From IMG/VR virus record IMGVR_UViG_3300008050_000299, positions 1 to 24,681 of that record: a stretch of 24,681 nt of DNA; one strand, 5' to 3'. The stretch comes from a virus. Each line of letters opens with the position of its first letter. Position 1 is the stretch's first letter. Positions 13,399-20,867 of the stretch are shown in pieces. Under the pieces are notes generated by a model. The model was not told where the DNA came from and ran no database searches. It worked only from the letters and a program-made list of their open reading frames with translations. Both the position numbers and the translations under genes were made by a program.

Positions 13399-14781
13399 TT
13401 ACACTAATCCCAGTGCGGGCTCTTGGTCTTTGATCGCGTCTTCGATCTTCTTCAAGGCCCTTAGTTCTTTATTGCTTTTGTTTTCTGTAAACTTCGTGTA
13501 AGCCGCGACGTCACGGGCCGCGTCAAGTGTTTCGGGGCTGGCGGCTTGTACCATCTTATCGGCGGCCTTGTCCATTTTTTCGACAGCCACGCCCGCGCCT
13601 TCCTTCAGTGGGTCCGTAAAGTCTTTTACTTTTTCCAGTTCGTCGCCCGCCGCCTGGCGGTTTTCTTCGATCTGTTTTTTCCCATTCGCAAAAGCTTCGT
13701 CAATCTTGTTTGAAAAGGCCAGTTCGAAGTTTTCGCCCGCCGCTTTGTTTTGTTCGTCGGCCAGCTTATTCAGTTCGTCAATAAGCATCTGGTCGCCAGT
13801 TATCAGCGAGATACCCGCCGCGATCCGCGTAAGCCAGGATTGTACTTTTCGAAGAACCGAAGCCAGGGCGAAAAAAGTCTTTACCGCGAACTGTATGGGG
13901 GAGCCTAATAGTTCCATTGCGCCGACCAGGCCGTCGACCGCGCTTTCAGCCCCGCCCATTTCGCTGGACGAATCTGACATAAGGCCCAGTAGGACGCTAA
14001 GGTCTGACGCCCAGCCCTCCAGGACGGGCAAAAGCTTTTCACCCACGACGACCAGGAAGTCGTTGATTTTACCTTTGATCGCTTTAATCTGGTTCGCCCA
14101 CGATCCGCCAGAACGCGATACGTCACCCTGTGCGGCTGAAGTGCCTTCCAGGATGATATTATAACGGGCCATTGCCTTCTGCGCGTTGCTGGCCGTCTTC
14201 GGGTCAATGCCGTTCTTCAGAAGCTCCGCCTTTGTCGCGGCTTCATTCAGAACAACGCCGTACTTTTTCATCACTTCACCCGACCCCGTCAGGGCCGCTT
14301 GAAAGTCGCGCACGACGTCGGCGTCGTTTTTATTATTGAAGCTTGCTACGTCAATACCTAGCTTCGTCAGGTCCTGACTAAGGCCCGTCGCGGCTTCGCC
14401 TGTCAAGCCCATAGGAACCAGTAGGTCTTGAAAGCTGGCCGCCGTGTCCGCGATCTGTTGCTTCGATCGACCGAAGGCCCCCGCCGTCGCGTCGCTCCAC
14501 TTCTTCATAACTTCAGAATTCTCGCCGAACACAACATTGAATTTATTCATTGTCTCCTGCATATCAGAAGCCGCCTTGACGCCCTTCGTCAAGACCACCG
14601 CCAGGCCGCCCAGCGTGGCCGCGCCAGCCGCCGCGACCGCCTTGGCTAACATACCGCCAAGCTTTTTCATTGCCCCCCCAAAAGCTTTCATTCGCTTCTG
14701 AACGCTCCCCAATTGGGCATTGACTTGTTCCTTTCCTTTGACGACCAGTTCGACAAAAGCCTTACCAGCATTTACAGCCAT
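13399..14781 (-). CDS. Tail tape measure protein (460 aa)
   Basis: Length-determining tail protein. The N-terminus is a coiled-coil-like helix (VKGKEQVNAQLGSVQKRMKA), then a Gly/Ala-rich hydrophobic segment (GGMLAKAVAAAGAATLGGLA, ~42-61) typical of tape measures. Next comes FNVVFGENSEVMKKWSDATA and SFNNKNDADVVRDFQAALTG, motifs of the phage tape-measure core domain. The rest is helical and Lys/Glu-rich, ending with AALKKI-like charged repeats. Using the usual ~1.5 angstrom per residue, 460 residues predict a short tail of roughly 70 nm. The start overlaps the previous stop by one base (TAATG). Confidence 0.88.
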   Translation of the reverse strand: MAVNAGKAFVELVVKGKEQVNAQLGSVQKRMKAFGGAMKKLGGMLAKAVAAAGAATLGGLAVVLTKGVKAASDMQETMNKFNVVFGENSEVMKKWSDATAGAFGRSKQQIADTAASFQDLLVPMGLTGEAATGLSQDLTKLGIDVASFNNKNDADVVRDFQAALTGSGEVMKKYGVVLNEAATKAELLKNGIDPKTASNAQKAMARYNIILEGTSAAQGDVSRSGGSWANQIKAIKGKINDFLVVVGEKLLPVLEGWASDLSVLLGLMSDSSSEMGGAESAVDGLVGAMELLGSPIQFAVKTFFALASVLRKVQSWLTRIAAGISLITGDQMLIDELNKLADEQNKAAGENFELAFSNKIDEAFANGKKQIEENRQAAGDELEKVKDFTDPLKEGAGVAVEKMDKAADKMVQAASPETLDAARDVAAYTKFTENKSNKELRALKKIEDAIKDQEPALGLV

Positions 14782-15389
14782 TAGCCAAACCTTCCTTGTG
14801 CCATTCTTTTCAGAAACTCTTTATAAGTCTTGTCGAATACAGGGGCCAGCATTGGTCGTTTCGGAACAGCGAAAGTTACCTTCGGAAAGTCTTTTGAGAA
14901 AATCAGCTTCTTTTGCGCCTTGCCTTTCTTCTTTTTTACTTTCCCGGTTTTCGTTAGCTGGTCAGCGACCTTCGCCCTGACCCTGGTCGACCCGCCAAAC
15001 TCGTGAGTTTCGGGCACGTTGTCGTTGTTGAATCGAGGAATGTAAATAATTACGTTCGCGTCAGCCCGCGACAAGTCGGCCTTATATTGCACGTTTCGAA
15101 GCGAAAGCGTTTCGTTGTCGCTTACCCTGGCGATCGGGGCCCCAGTCCCCTTCGGCCTGACCTTGCGTCGCTTTACTTTCGACTCTTCGCCTTTCCTGTT
15201 TACTTTCGTGCTTCCTTCGATATTCGGCTTCCCTATCCGCTGTCGTGTCTTCTCACGCATACGACCGCCGAACCACTTCAACGAAGCCAGTGTCTTTTCG
15301 TCAAGGGCGCTTATAATTGCTTCACGATCGAAGAAAGCCTCTTTAAGTTTCGGGGCCCATTTCAGGGTCGCTGTTATCTTCGGCGGCAT
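14781..15389 (-). CDS. HK97 gp10-like / minor tail protein (202 aa)
   Basis: Resembles the gp10-like family of head-tail or tail completion proteins. It has an N-terminal helical part (FDREAIISALDEKTLASLKW), a basic middle region (KVNRKGEESKVKRRKVRPKG), VPETHEFGGSTRVRAK in the position of the family's E-F-G motif, and KRPMLAPVFDKTYKEFLKRM, matching the family's RPFLRPAL-type ending. Similarity is by pattern only. AAAGG lies about 10 bases upstream of the ATG. Unusually, it lies between chaperone and tape measure. Its start overlaps the frameshifted chaperone frame by 47 bases. Confidence 0.65.
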   Translation of the reverse strand: MPPKITATLKWAPKLKEAFFDREAIISALDEKTLASLKWFGGRMREKTRQRIGKPNIEGSTKVNRKGEESKVKRRKVRPKGTGAPIARVSDNETLSLRNVQYKADLSRADANVIIYIPRFNNDNVPETHEFGGSTRVRAKVADQLTKTGKVKKKKGKAQKKLIFSKDFPKVTFAVPKRPMLAPVFDKTYKEFLKRMAQGRFG

Positions 15390-15947
15390 TGACGAAAACC
15401 TTTAACATCGAAATGGTTTGGCTTGTTAGCTTGTGCGTTTCATGCCGTCGCCCCTTTTTGTCAGGTATGGTGCCAGGGCTGGCCCCGTGTGCTAGTTCCA
15501 TCACTTGCCAGGCTGTCAAGTTCGTGGGGTCTACCCCAGCGACTCCAGCGAGCCGAAAGACAGCGCGCCAAGCATTGACCCCACCGCTTCGGCTTGTATC
15601 TGGTCCAGTTCCTTCGTCTTCGTCCAAATCCCCTGAATCGCTTGCCCCTTCGACGGCTGGATCTTCAAAAAAAAAGCCGCCAGTTCAGCCATAAAAAAGT
15701 CGACCGCTTCGGCTATGACGTCGCCGTCAAGCCTGGCCGCGAAGTCGGCTTCGGTCAGGCCCTTCGACTGGGCCTGGCTGAATAGCACGACCCACAAACA
15801 ATCGACCAGGCCGCCCAGATCTGTAGGCATATCGCCAGGCGAGTCGAGCAGGTCGACGCCTAGCTGTTCCTTGACGTCGCGAAGCGTGCCGACCGTCAGG
15901 GACAGCCGCCACGAATCGCCCGTCGTATCTTTGAAAATCTTCGCCAT
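15343..15947 (-). CDS. Tail assembly chaperone, -1 frameshift fusion product (~201 aa)
   Basis: Predicted GT-like product made when ribosomes shift -1 in the T9 run at 15667-15675. The first 93 residues come from the chaperone frame starting at 15947, then ~108 residues come from the frame that ends at 15343 and begins FEDPAVEGASDSGDLDEDEG. The second part is acidic and then helical (WRAVFRLAGV, WQVMELAHG), with no proper start of its own except a TTG. Frame arithmetic shows the second frame is exactly -1 relative to the first. In lambda-like phages such a fusion binds tail tube and tape measure during assembly. Ratio and exact shift point are inferred. Confidence 0.78.
15531..15947 (-). CDS. 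Tail assembly chaperone, unshifted product (138 aa)
   Basis: G-like tail assembly chaperone by position and frameshift. It follows the tail tube gene and precedes the tape measure region. The sequence shows MAKIFKDTTGDSWRLSLTVG, then LRDVKEQLGVDLL and a helical part FMAELAAFFLKIQPSKGQAI that contains the slippery run, ending SFGSLESLG. Length and low complexity fit lambda gpG-type chaperones, which share little sequence identity. The ATG comes two bases after the tail tube stop. The T9 run encodes part of AFFL, at about two thirds of the length, so the shifted product loses the last ~45 residues. No enzymatic motif is expected in this family. Confidence 0.78.
   Translation of the reverse strand: MAKIFKDTTGDSWRLSLTVGTLRDVKEQLGVDLLDSPGDMPTDLGGLVDCLWVVLFSQAQSKGLTEADFAARLDGDVIAEAVDFFMAELAAFFLKIQPSKGQAIQGIWTKTKELDQIQAEAVGSMLGALSFGSLESLG
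15667..15675 (-). other. Slippery T9 run for programmed -1 frameshift
   Basis: Nine consecutive T on the minus strand, read GCT TTT TTT TTG in frame 0. Re-pairing one base back gives TTT then GAA and enters the overlapping frame ending at 15343. It satisfies the X-XXY-YYZ rule as T-TTT-TTT. Transcriptional slippage on the homopolymer could give the same product. A downstream RNA structure was not worked out. Confidence 0.75.
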
Positions 15948-15949
15948 TA

Positions 15950-16393
15950 TCAGGGCACCGTATACCAGGCTGGGGCCGCGTCAGTATTCTTGACAGGCTT
16001 GATTGAAATGTCGACCGTCAGGGCTTCGCCTAGCGCTTCGTTTCGTGTGAAACTGAGAATCATACAAGTGGCCCGTAAGCCCTGGTTGCCTGTCGTGGCA
16101 GACGACCCGTCAAGTACTAGAAACTCTTCGGCGGTCTTGTTGAAAAAAGCCGTCTGAAGCGCAGTAAAGGCCGTATCGCTTGCGTCCCATAAGTGATTAA
16201 AGTCGACGCTGGCGTCAATCAAGCCGTCAGCCGCTTCCTTGAAACCACCAGACGCCCGCGTCGTCAGGTCAATTTCATCCTTCTCAAGGTTTAGCGTTAC
16301 ATCCTTGACAAGCGTAATTTCGGTCCAGGTGGGGCTAGCGTAAGTCCCGGTATTATAGTAAAGCTTCGCGTTTTCGCTCAGAACGTGGGCCAT
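15950..16393 (-). CDS. Major tail tube protein (147 aa)
   Basis: Forms the stacked rings of the tail tube. The layout fits phage tail tube proteins: an early ENAKLYYNTGTYASPTWTEI, then VKDVTLNLEKDEIDLTTRAS, the frequent strand-loop-strand region of this family, a helix DTAFTALQTAFFNKTAEEF, and a final beta hairpin with ALTVDISIKPV. About 150 residues matches small lambda gpV-like tubes. The start overlaps the previous stop by one base (TAATG). It stands between a terminator-like gene and the chaperones, the normal siphovirus order. High confidence in the class; no closer subfamily claim is possible from reading alone. Confidence 0.85.
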   Translation of the reverse strand: MAHVLSENAKLYYNTGTYASPTWTEITLVKDVTLNLEKDEIDLTTRASGGFKEAADGLIDASVDFNHLWDASDTAFTALQTAFFNKTAEEFLVLDGSSATTGNQGLRATCMILSFTRNEALGEALTVDISIKPVKNTDAAPAWYTVP

Positions 16394-16818
16394 TATGACG
16401 CCCCTTTATAGTTGATTGTGATGTAGGTAAAAAACTGGCCCGCTTCATACAGGTGTTCTTGACTGAAAGGTTCCGCCTGGTCGATCGAATCAGGCACCAG
16501 GCCCGCTTGTTCGCCGCCCGCAATTAGGCCCGTCTTTATCTCTTCAGCAAGTTCCAAAAAACCGCCGACGTCGCTGTCGCTGTCGCCACAAGGGGCGACA
16601 ATGTAAACCAAAACGGAATACGTTTTCAGGGAAGCACCCGACCGCGTCAGTTTTTCCCATTCTTCAGGCCCGCCCGAAACGACGACCTGTAAGCTTGTCA
16701 GGTTTTCCAGCAACCGCACGACCCAAAGGTCTTTTGCGATTGTTGGCGTGCCTGTCAGCGCCAGGGTCCCCAGCTTCGTGACGACCGCGTCAACCAGTGC
16801 TTCTGAAGCTCCAGCCAT
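16393..16818 (-). CDS. Tail terminator / completion protein (141 aa)
   Basis: Probably the tail terminator that caps the tube and joins the head. It has an N-terminal helix (ASEALVDAVVTKLGTLALTG), strands with LQVVVSGGPEEWEKL and YSVLVYIVAPCGD, a helix LELAEEIKTGLIAG, and a C-terminal strand FFTYITINYKG. This alpha-beta-beta-alpha-beta order matches gpU/gp10-type terminators. It is placed directly before the tail tube gene, the usual position. TAAGGAAAAG lies close upstream of the ATG. Identification rests on fold order and position. Confidence 0.7.
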   Translation of the reverse strand: MAGASEALVDAVVTKLGTLALTGTPTIAKDLWVVRLLENLTSLQVVVSGGPEEWEKLTRSGASLKTYSVLVYIVAPCGDSDSDVGGFLELAEEIKTGLIAGGEQAGLVPDSIDQAEPFSQEHLYEAGQFFTYITINYKGAS

Positions 16819-16826
16819 TCTTTTCC

Positions 16827-17180
16827 TTACTGCTTACAATGGACGCGAATGACGACGTGGGCGGGGCTTCCGTATCGCCAGTGCGTTTCCCCGCCGATCG
16901 CCAGTACGTCGTAAGTTTTACCGCCAGCCGCGACAGTGTCGCCGCGAAGGGGCGTTATCTCGCTTCCACTTATGACAAGTTCCGAAACTAAAAACAAATA
17001 ATCCTGGCTTTTCGTTTCCGTAGTGAAGCCGCTACTTGTGGTCGTTTCGTGCACCGAATCACCAGGCACAGCCGTCAAGGTTACTGACCCGACGGCTGGC
17101 CTGGTATAAATTGCAGAGATACCAGCGACCGACCTGGCCGCTTTGTATCCCGCGATTATTGCTTCGGATATACTTGACAT
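16827..17180 (-). CDS. Head-tail connector / head closure protein (117 aa)
   Basis: Small neck protein between capsid and tail terminator genes. The beta-rich C-terminal part ITPLRGDTVAAGGKTYDVLA followed by a variable tail THWRYGSPAHVVIRVHCKQ resembles head-closure/stopper proteins, which share a G-D-x-V/I-x-x-x-G-x-x-Y-x-V pattern. The N-terminus is a helix (SEAIIAGYKAARSVAG). The ATG begins one base after the capsid gene stop and lacks a strong ribosome binding site, so translation is probably coupled. Gene order supports a neck role; distinguishing adaptor from stopper is not possible by eye. Confidence 0.7.
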   Translation of the reverse strand: MSSISEAIIAGYKAARSVAGISAIYTRPAVGSVTLTAVPGDSVHETTTSSGFTTETKSQDYLFLVSELVISGSEITPLRGDTVAAGGKTYDVLAIGGETHWRYGSPAHVVIRVHCKQ

Positions 17181-17181
17181 T

Positions 17182-18117
17182 TTAGCTCAACAGAGTTTCT
17201 GTTACGCCCAGCGAGTCAGTCACCACGATCGGCACGCCGAAGGCTTCAGTGGGGAACGGGGCAGGCGCGCCAGTCGGATTTGTGGCCGTTCGGCTTGCTC
17301 GTAATTGCTCCAGGCTTCGCCCGTTCATTGCCAGGTAGTTCGGTTTTCCACCGGCTGGGAAAAGGTTCAGCAGTTCCGCGACCAGGTCGTCGGTCAAACC
17401 TTTGCCAGCGTCTTCGGTAAGATTACCGATACGACCGACCGAAGTCGACGAACCGATCTTCAGGCCAGTCCAGCCATTAATCGGATGGTAATAGGCCGGG
17501 AACAAACCAGTCGAAGAACCGGCGCGTTCCACGATCTGACGTTCGCCGACGGCGATCTTTCCTTGCTGGCCCCAGATGACTTCGACGTCATTCTGGCCCG
17601 TTCGGATGCCGTAAACACTGGACCCAGTCGATGCCGTGGTTCCTGCCGCGTTCACAACCATCGCGTCAGATGCGCCGTCAAGGTTCGTCTGGTCAGCGAA
17701 GCCGTCGAAGCCTGGTGAAGCCTGGTTCCCGACCGTACCGTTTAGAATTTGCTCCTCGACTTCCTTCATTGCCTGGCGAAGGTGGTCTTGTGCCTCCAGC
17801 GCCATGACGTGCTGCCAACCAAGTTCGTCGGCGTTCGCGACAGCCATATCGACGGCGAAGCTTGCGTCAAGAATTCCCAAATTGACAGTAACCGCCGACC
17901 TGGTCGCTTTCGTGTTTTCAGTACCGTCGTTCGCCGACCGAAAACCGACCGCAGGGTTCGCGGTCTTTTTGTTGTAGGTGAAGGTAATTCCCATCGTTTG
18001 GCGTGCCGCCAAAACTTGCAACAAAGGGGCTTCGTCCAGGACGTCAGAGATGACGCCTTCCATATCGGCGGCCCCGAAAATTGCGACGTCCGAAGTTGTT
18101 AAATAAGAATGTGCCAT
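17182..18117 (-). CDS. Major capsid protein (311 aa)
   Basis: Main shell protein, probably HK97 fold. It has an N-terminal part with VISDVLDEAPLLQVLAAR, a strand region ITFTYNKKTANPAVGFRSA, the central LDASFAVDMAVANADELGWQ, and a long helix LEAQDHLRQAMKEVEEQILN matching the spine helix, followed by a Gly/Thr-rich domain and a C-terminal PTEAFGVPIVVTDSLGVTET strand that matches the P-domain end. It follows the protease-scaffold gene, as usual. About 310 residues is normal. The 58-base gap upstream holds a T8 tract and only a weak GAAAG ribosome binding site, which is odd for the most abundant protein. Confidence 0.85.
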   Translation of the reverse strand: MAHSYLTTSDVAIFGAADMEGVISDVLDEAPLLQVLAARQTMGITFTYNKKTANPAVGFRSANDGTENTKATRSAVTVNLGILDASFAVDMAVANADELGWQHVMALEAQDHLRQAMKEVEEQILNGTVGNQASPGFDGFADQTNLDGASDAMVVNAAGTTASTGSSVYGIRTGQNDVEVIWGQQGKIAVGERQIVERAGSSTGLFPAYYHPINGWTGLKIGSSTSVGRIGNLTEDAGKGLTDDLVAELLNLFPAGGKPNYLAMNGRSLEQLRASRTATNPTGAPAPFPTEAFGVPIVVTDSLGVTETLLS

Positions 18118-18176
18118 TGTTATTCGCTTTCAAAAAAAATCGTTGTGGTTTGTACCGCTTCAGGTGGTCCAGTGGT

Positions 18177-18596
18177 TTACTTTTCCGAATACAGCCCGCC
18201 CATAATTTTGGCCGTGCTGGGGGCTACGCCCTTGGCTTGTGCTTCAGCCGAAAACTTCTGGGCCTGGCTCACTTCAGGAACAGGGTCAGAAGAAACGGGT
18301 TCAGGTTCGCCAGCGTCTTCGGCGAAGGCTTTCAAGTCCGCCAGTTCCTTCGACACTTCGGCCAGGCGATCTTGTGAAGCCTTCAGGGCTTCGGCCTGGC
18401 GGGTCCTGTCTTCTTTGAAGCAATCCAGAAGGCTTTTTCCTTCAAGGAACGCAAGGGCCCCCGCGTCACCGAAAGCTTCGATAAATGGCTTCGCGTTTTC
18501 GCTGGCTTGCTCCAAATCGAAAACCGCTGGCTCCACTTTGGGCGAGGCTTCGGGCGTTACTTCGGGGGTGACTTCTGGGGTTTTCTCGGCTGTCAT
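18177..18596 (-). CDS. Possible separate scaffold protein from an internal start (139 aa)
   Basis: Met190 of the protease-scaffold gene (ATG at 18594-18596) is preceded by AAAGGG at 18605-18610 with an 8-base gap, a good ribosome binding site. Translation from it gives only the linker and coiled-coil scaffold part. Lambda makes its scaffold Nu3 in this manner inside the protease gene C. Whether the internal site is used is inference. Confidence 0.45.
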   Translation of the reverse strand: MTAEKTPEVTPEVTPEASPKVEPAVFDLEQASENAKPFIEAFGDAGALAFLEGKSLLDCFKEDRTRQAEALKASQDRLAEVSKELADLKAFAEDAGEPEPVSSDPVPEVSQAQKFSAEAQAKGVAPSTAKIMGGLYSEK

Positions 18597-19163
18597 ATCG
18601 ACGGCCCTTTCTTGCTTGTTTGACGCGTCCGCCTTATTGAAAAGTCCGCCACGCGTTAGCGCTGGTTCGTCGACCAAGTCGGCGGCTTTGATATTGGAGA
18701 ACCGAAGCGCGCCGTCGGCTTCGAATGTTTCGTCGTGATTGATTAAAGCGTGAAGCGAAACGCCGAAGCTTTCAGGGTCGTCGGTCGCCATTGCCATAAG
18801 GTACGACCCGACGTCGCCTAAACCAGGTGCGTCGAAGGCCGCGTCAGAAAGGTGAAGATCGGCGTAAACCGCGTCACCGTTCTGGCGAAAATTCTTCCAT
18901 CGACCCAGGAACCGCCCCAGGCCAGGGTTTTCGGCTGTCGGATGACTAAAGCGGGCTTTCAGGCCCTTATTGAAGCTGTTGCCTATGTCGATCGTCTGGG
19001 ACAGCGTGACGTTATCAGCCGACCAGGGTCGGTCGTCACTGACTTCACCTAACTGAACGATCTTCGCCCCCGCGATGATATTGTTGACGCGGTCGATTTT
19101 ATGCGACGGCCCGCCGCTTGACTTTCGAAGCTGAAAATATTCGTCTTTTGTTGGCTTGCTCAT
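18177..19163 (-). CDS. Prohead protease fused to scaffold protein (328 aa)
   Basis: Residues ~30-180 look like an HK97-type prohead serine protease: GLKARFSHPTAENP with His74 as probable catalytic residue, GRFLGRWKNFRQNGDAVYAD, the Ser segment DPESFGVSLHA with Ser136 as likely nucleophile, and AADLVDEPALTRGGLF. The rest is a Pro/Glu linker (EVTPEVTPEAS) and a coiled-coil scaffold (LKASQDRLAEVSKELADLKA), ending SAEAQAKGVAPSTAK. It cleaves itself and capsid proteins in procapsid maturation while the scaffold shapes the shell. ATGA overlap with the portal gene. An internal start at 18596 may make scaffold alone. Confidence 0.82.
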   Translation of the reverse strand: MSKPTKDEYFQLRKSSGGPSHKIDRVNNIIAGAKIVQLGEVSDDRPWSADNVTLSQTIDIGNSFNKGLKARFSHPTAENPGLGRFLGRWKNFRQNGDAVYADLHLSDAAFDAPGLGDVGSYLMAMATDDPESFGVSLHALINHDETFEADGALRFSNIKAADLVDEPALTRGGLFNKADASNKQERAVDMTAEKTPEVTPEVTPEASPKVEPAVFDLEQASENAKPFIEAFGDAGALAFLEGKSLLDCFKEDRTRQAEALKASQDRLAEVSKELADLKAFAEDAGEPEPVSSDPVPEVSQAQKFSAEAQAKGVAPSTAKIMGGLYSEK

Positions 19164-20569
19164 TCGTCGTCTTCGCTTTCTTCTTCTATTTCTGTCGGTG
19201 CTTCTTCTTCGATTCCCAGGGCTAGCGGGCCTAAAGTTTCTAAAAGAAACTTATCTTCTTCAGCCTTGCGTCGCACGACGTCCCGCCAGGAGTCGCCGAA
19301 GCGTTCTTTACGAATTTCCGACCGTGTTCGCAAGTTGTTTTCGATCGCTAGGACGTCGCCTTTTATTTCCTTGCTGGGGTCCCACCAAGGAATACCGGCT
19401 GGTATCCAGTCCCATTTTAAGTCGGTCGCCTTCACGCCTGGCGGTAAAACCAGGACACCCCGCGCCAGCCACTTCGAAATTCGCCAGCCCGTCAGTCGGT
19501 TAAGCGTTTCCTTCAGGTCGTCGCGCTTGCTTTCGCACGACTTCTGATACTGGACCAAGGCCGACCGACTGCCGAAAAAATTCGTAAAGCTTTCGTCGAA
19601 AAAGCTCCAGGGAATGTCGAGCGACTTCAAAGCCGCCTGAAGTGTCAATTTTAGAAAAGCTTGAAATTCTGTCGAAGGGTGCTTTGACTCTAAAAAGGTG
19701 GCGTTGTCGCCAGGGTCCATATCTATCTTTACGGGGCCTTCGCCGAAGTCTATTTTATAGTCTTCGCTCGCTTCGTCGTCGTCGTTATCGAAAGCGTCAG
19801 CGTTTTCGCGGGTGATCGCCAGGGCGAAAAGTTGCGTTATCTTCGCTTTTGCAAGCGCGTAGTCTTTTGCCTCTAGTGCGTCCTGGAAGCCGCTGATCGC
19901 GGACGTCAGGGGCGACACCCCGCGATACTGGTCGAAGGCGTCGAAATAGCCTAGCTGTAGGATACCGCCCGCCCCTACGTTTCTCTCAAAAACATACGAC
20001 CCATCATCCTGTCGCCGATGGATTGCAACCGAAAGCATTTTTCCGGCTTTGTTTGTTTTGATGCCGTGGGTGTATGCTGGCGGGTCGCCTGGCTTTTGTG
20101 GGCTGACATTCCGGTCAGGTGTTCGCACGCGATCGCCTTCAATTGCCTGAAGCTGACCGCTGGCAAGCTTCACGACGAAAACGTCGCCGTCCATAACGCG
20201 ACGGGCTTCAAGAAGTCGCACGATCCGCTTTAGGGAATGGCGGCCAGCTACGTCGCAGTTAAGAGGCCGCCCCCACCAGTCCATAAGCTTTTCAAGCTGT
20301 TCGTTGACTTCAGGGTTCCCCGTGTCGGCCTGGAAGGTAAAATTCGCGACATAGTCCAGGTGTTTGCGAACAGCCCACGCCACGACCGAATAATTCCGCC
20401 ATAATTCGCGGGCCCCTTCGGTCGCTCGCTTTCGCTTCGACTCAGACAAGATCGAATCACTTGACTGTATCCGCGTGCCAGGGTCGCGACGTGTAGTACT
20501 AGGTTCAGCCGCTATATAGCGGCCAAATTGCTCTAGTCTGTTGCCGACGGCCTGGCTCATTTTACCCAT
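19160..20569 (-). CDS. Portal protein, lambda gpB family (469 aa)
   Basis: Dodecameric DNA-entry portal. Typical features: a basic N-terminal part (SKRKRATEGARELWRNYSV), YVANFTFQADTGNPEVNEQL, a conserved LLEARRVMDGDVFVVKLASG, the LQAIEGDRVRTP motif of lambda-type portals, YRGVSPLTSAISGFQDALEA for the stem region, and a C-terminal IPWSFFDESFTNFFGSRSAL with NRLTGWRISKWLARG. The tail is acidic (EEESEDDE). Length fits the family. It overlaps the gpW-like gene by 8 bases and the protease gene by ATGA. Met1 (20569) and Met4 (20560) are both possible starts and neither has a strong ribosome binding site. Confidence 0.88.
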   Translation of the reverse strand: MGKMSQAVGNRLEQFGRYIAAEPSTTRRDPGTRIQSSDSILSESKRKRATEGARELWRNYSVVAWAVRKHLDYVANFTFQADTGNPEVNEQLEKLMDWWGRPLNCDVAGRHSLKRIVRLLEARRVMDGDVFVVKLASGQLQAIEGDRVRTPDRNVSPQKPGDPPAYTHGIKTNKAGKMLSVAIHRRQDDGSYVFERNVGAGGILQLGYFDAFDQYRGVSPLTSAISGFQDALEAKDYALAKAKITQLFALAITRENADAFDNDDDEASEDYKIDFGEGPVKIDMDPGDNATFLESKHPSTEFQAFLKLTLQAALKSLDIPWSFFDESFTNFFGSRSALVQYQKSCESKRDDLKETLNRLTGWRISKWLARGVLVLPPGVKATDLKWDWIPAGIPWWDPSKEIKGDVLAIENNLRTRSEIRKERFGDSWRDVVRRKAEEDKFLLETLGPLALGIEEEAPTEIEEESEDDE

Positions 20570-20801
20570 GCGAATTACTCAGATTTATTCCCGCCGTTCG
20601 GCTGTTGCTTGGCTTCGATAATCGGGCCACTTTCTTCTCCCAAATTGACAATTCCTGAAGAAGCTGTCGCCGATCGAAAACCGTTGACACGCCGTCGATT
20701 GAGACCGACGTAACGCCGCTGGCCCCAGAAAGAAGCGCCGCTTCGATCTGATCTACCATCGACTTCGCGAAAACCAGCTTGTCGGCCCGTGTGTTTGGCA
20801 T
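20562..20801 (-). CDS. gpW-like head-tail joining protein (79 aa)
   Basis: Small connector placed between terminase and portal as in lambda. The pattern matches gpW: a helix KSMVDQIEAALLSGASGV, a short beta hairpin TSVSIDGVSTVFDRRQLL, then a second helix QELSIWEKKVARLSK. Length is typical. GAGG lies 7 bases upstream of the ATG. In lambda, gpW stabilises packaged DNA and is needed for tail attachment. The assignment rests on the helix-hairpin-helix pattern, the phrase SIDGVSTVFDR and context. The 66 bases upstream hold a possible internal promoter. Confidence 0.78.
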   Translation of the reverse strand: MPNTRADKLVFAKSMVDQIEAALLSGASGVTSVSIDGVSTVFDRRQLLQELSIWEKKVARLSKPSNSRTAGINLSNSHG

Positions 20802-20811
20802 AGTTCACCCT

Positions 20812-20847
20812 CTATTTATAAAATAGCGAAACACCCTTTTTTTACAA
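20812..20847 (-). promoter_or_regulatory. Possible AT-rich internal promoter or operator before gpW
   Basis: On the minus strand TTGTAA (20847-20842) is followed after 16 bases by TATTTT (20825-20820). The 15-bp perfect inverted repeat CTATTTATAAAATAG (20812-20826) overlaps the -10 position. This AT-rich gap contrasts with surrounding sequence. It may boost expression of gpW, portal and later genes, but each hexamer matches only 4 of 6 bases of the consensus. Confidence 0.3.
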
Positions 20848-20867
20848 GGAAAAACTTGACGGCTTTG

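Noticed and set aside
13568-14164. 198-aa open frame on the + strand
   Set aside because: It is antisense to the well-supported tape measure gene, Ser/Phe-rich as expected of a shadow frame, and has no ribosome binding site or operon partner.
15343-15627. Stand-alone 94-aa gene starting at a TTG
   Set aside because: It has no convincing ribosome binding site, lies in the -1 frame of the chaperone gene, and is open upstream to the T9 run, so it is better explained as the frameshifted end of the chaperone.
18109-18738. 209-aa open frame on the + strand
   Set aside because: Antisense to the protease-scaffold gene; composition is a mirror of Ala/Glu-rich coding sequence and no domain is visible.
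20575-20808. 77-aa open frame on the - strand overlapping the gpW-like gene
   Set aside because: It is an alternate frame of the gpW-like gene, which has both the recognised pattern and the better ribosome binding site.
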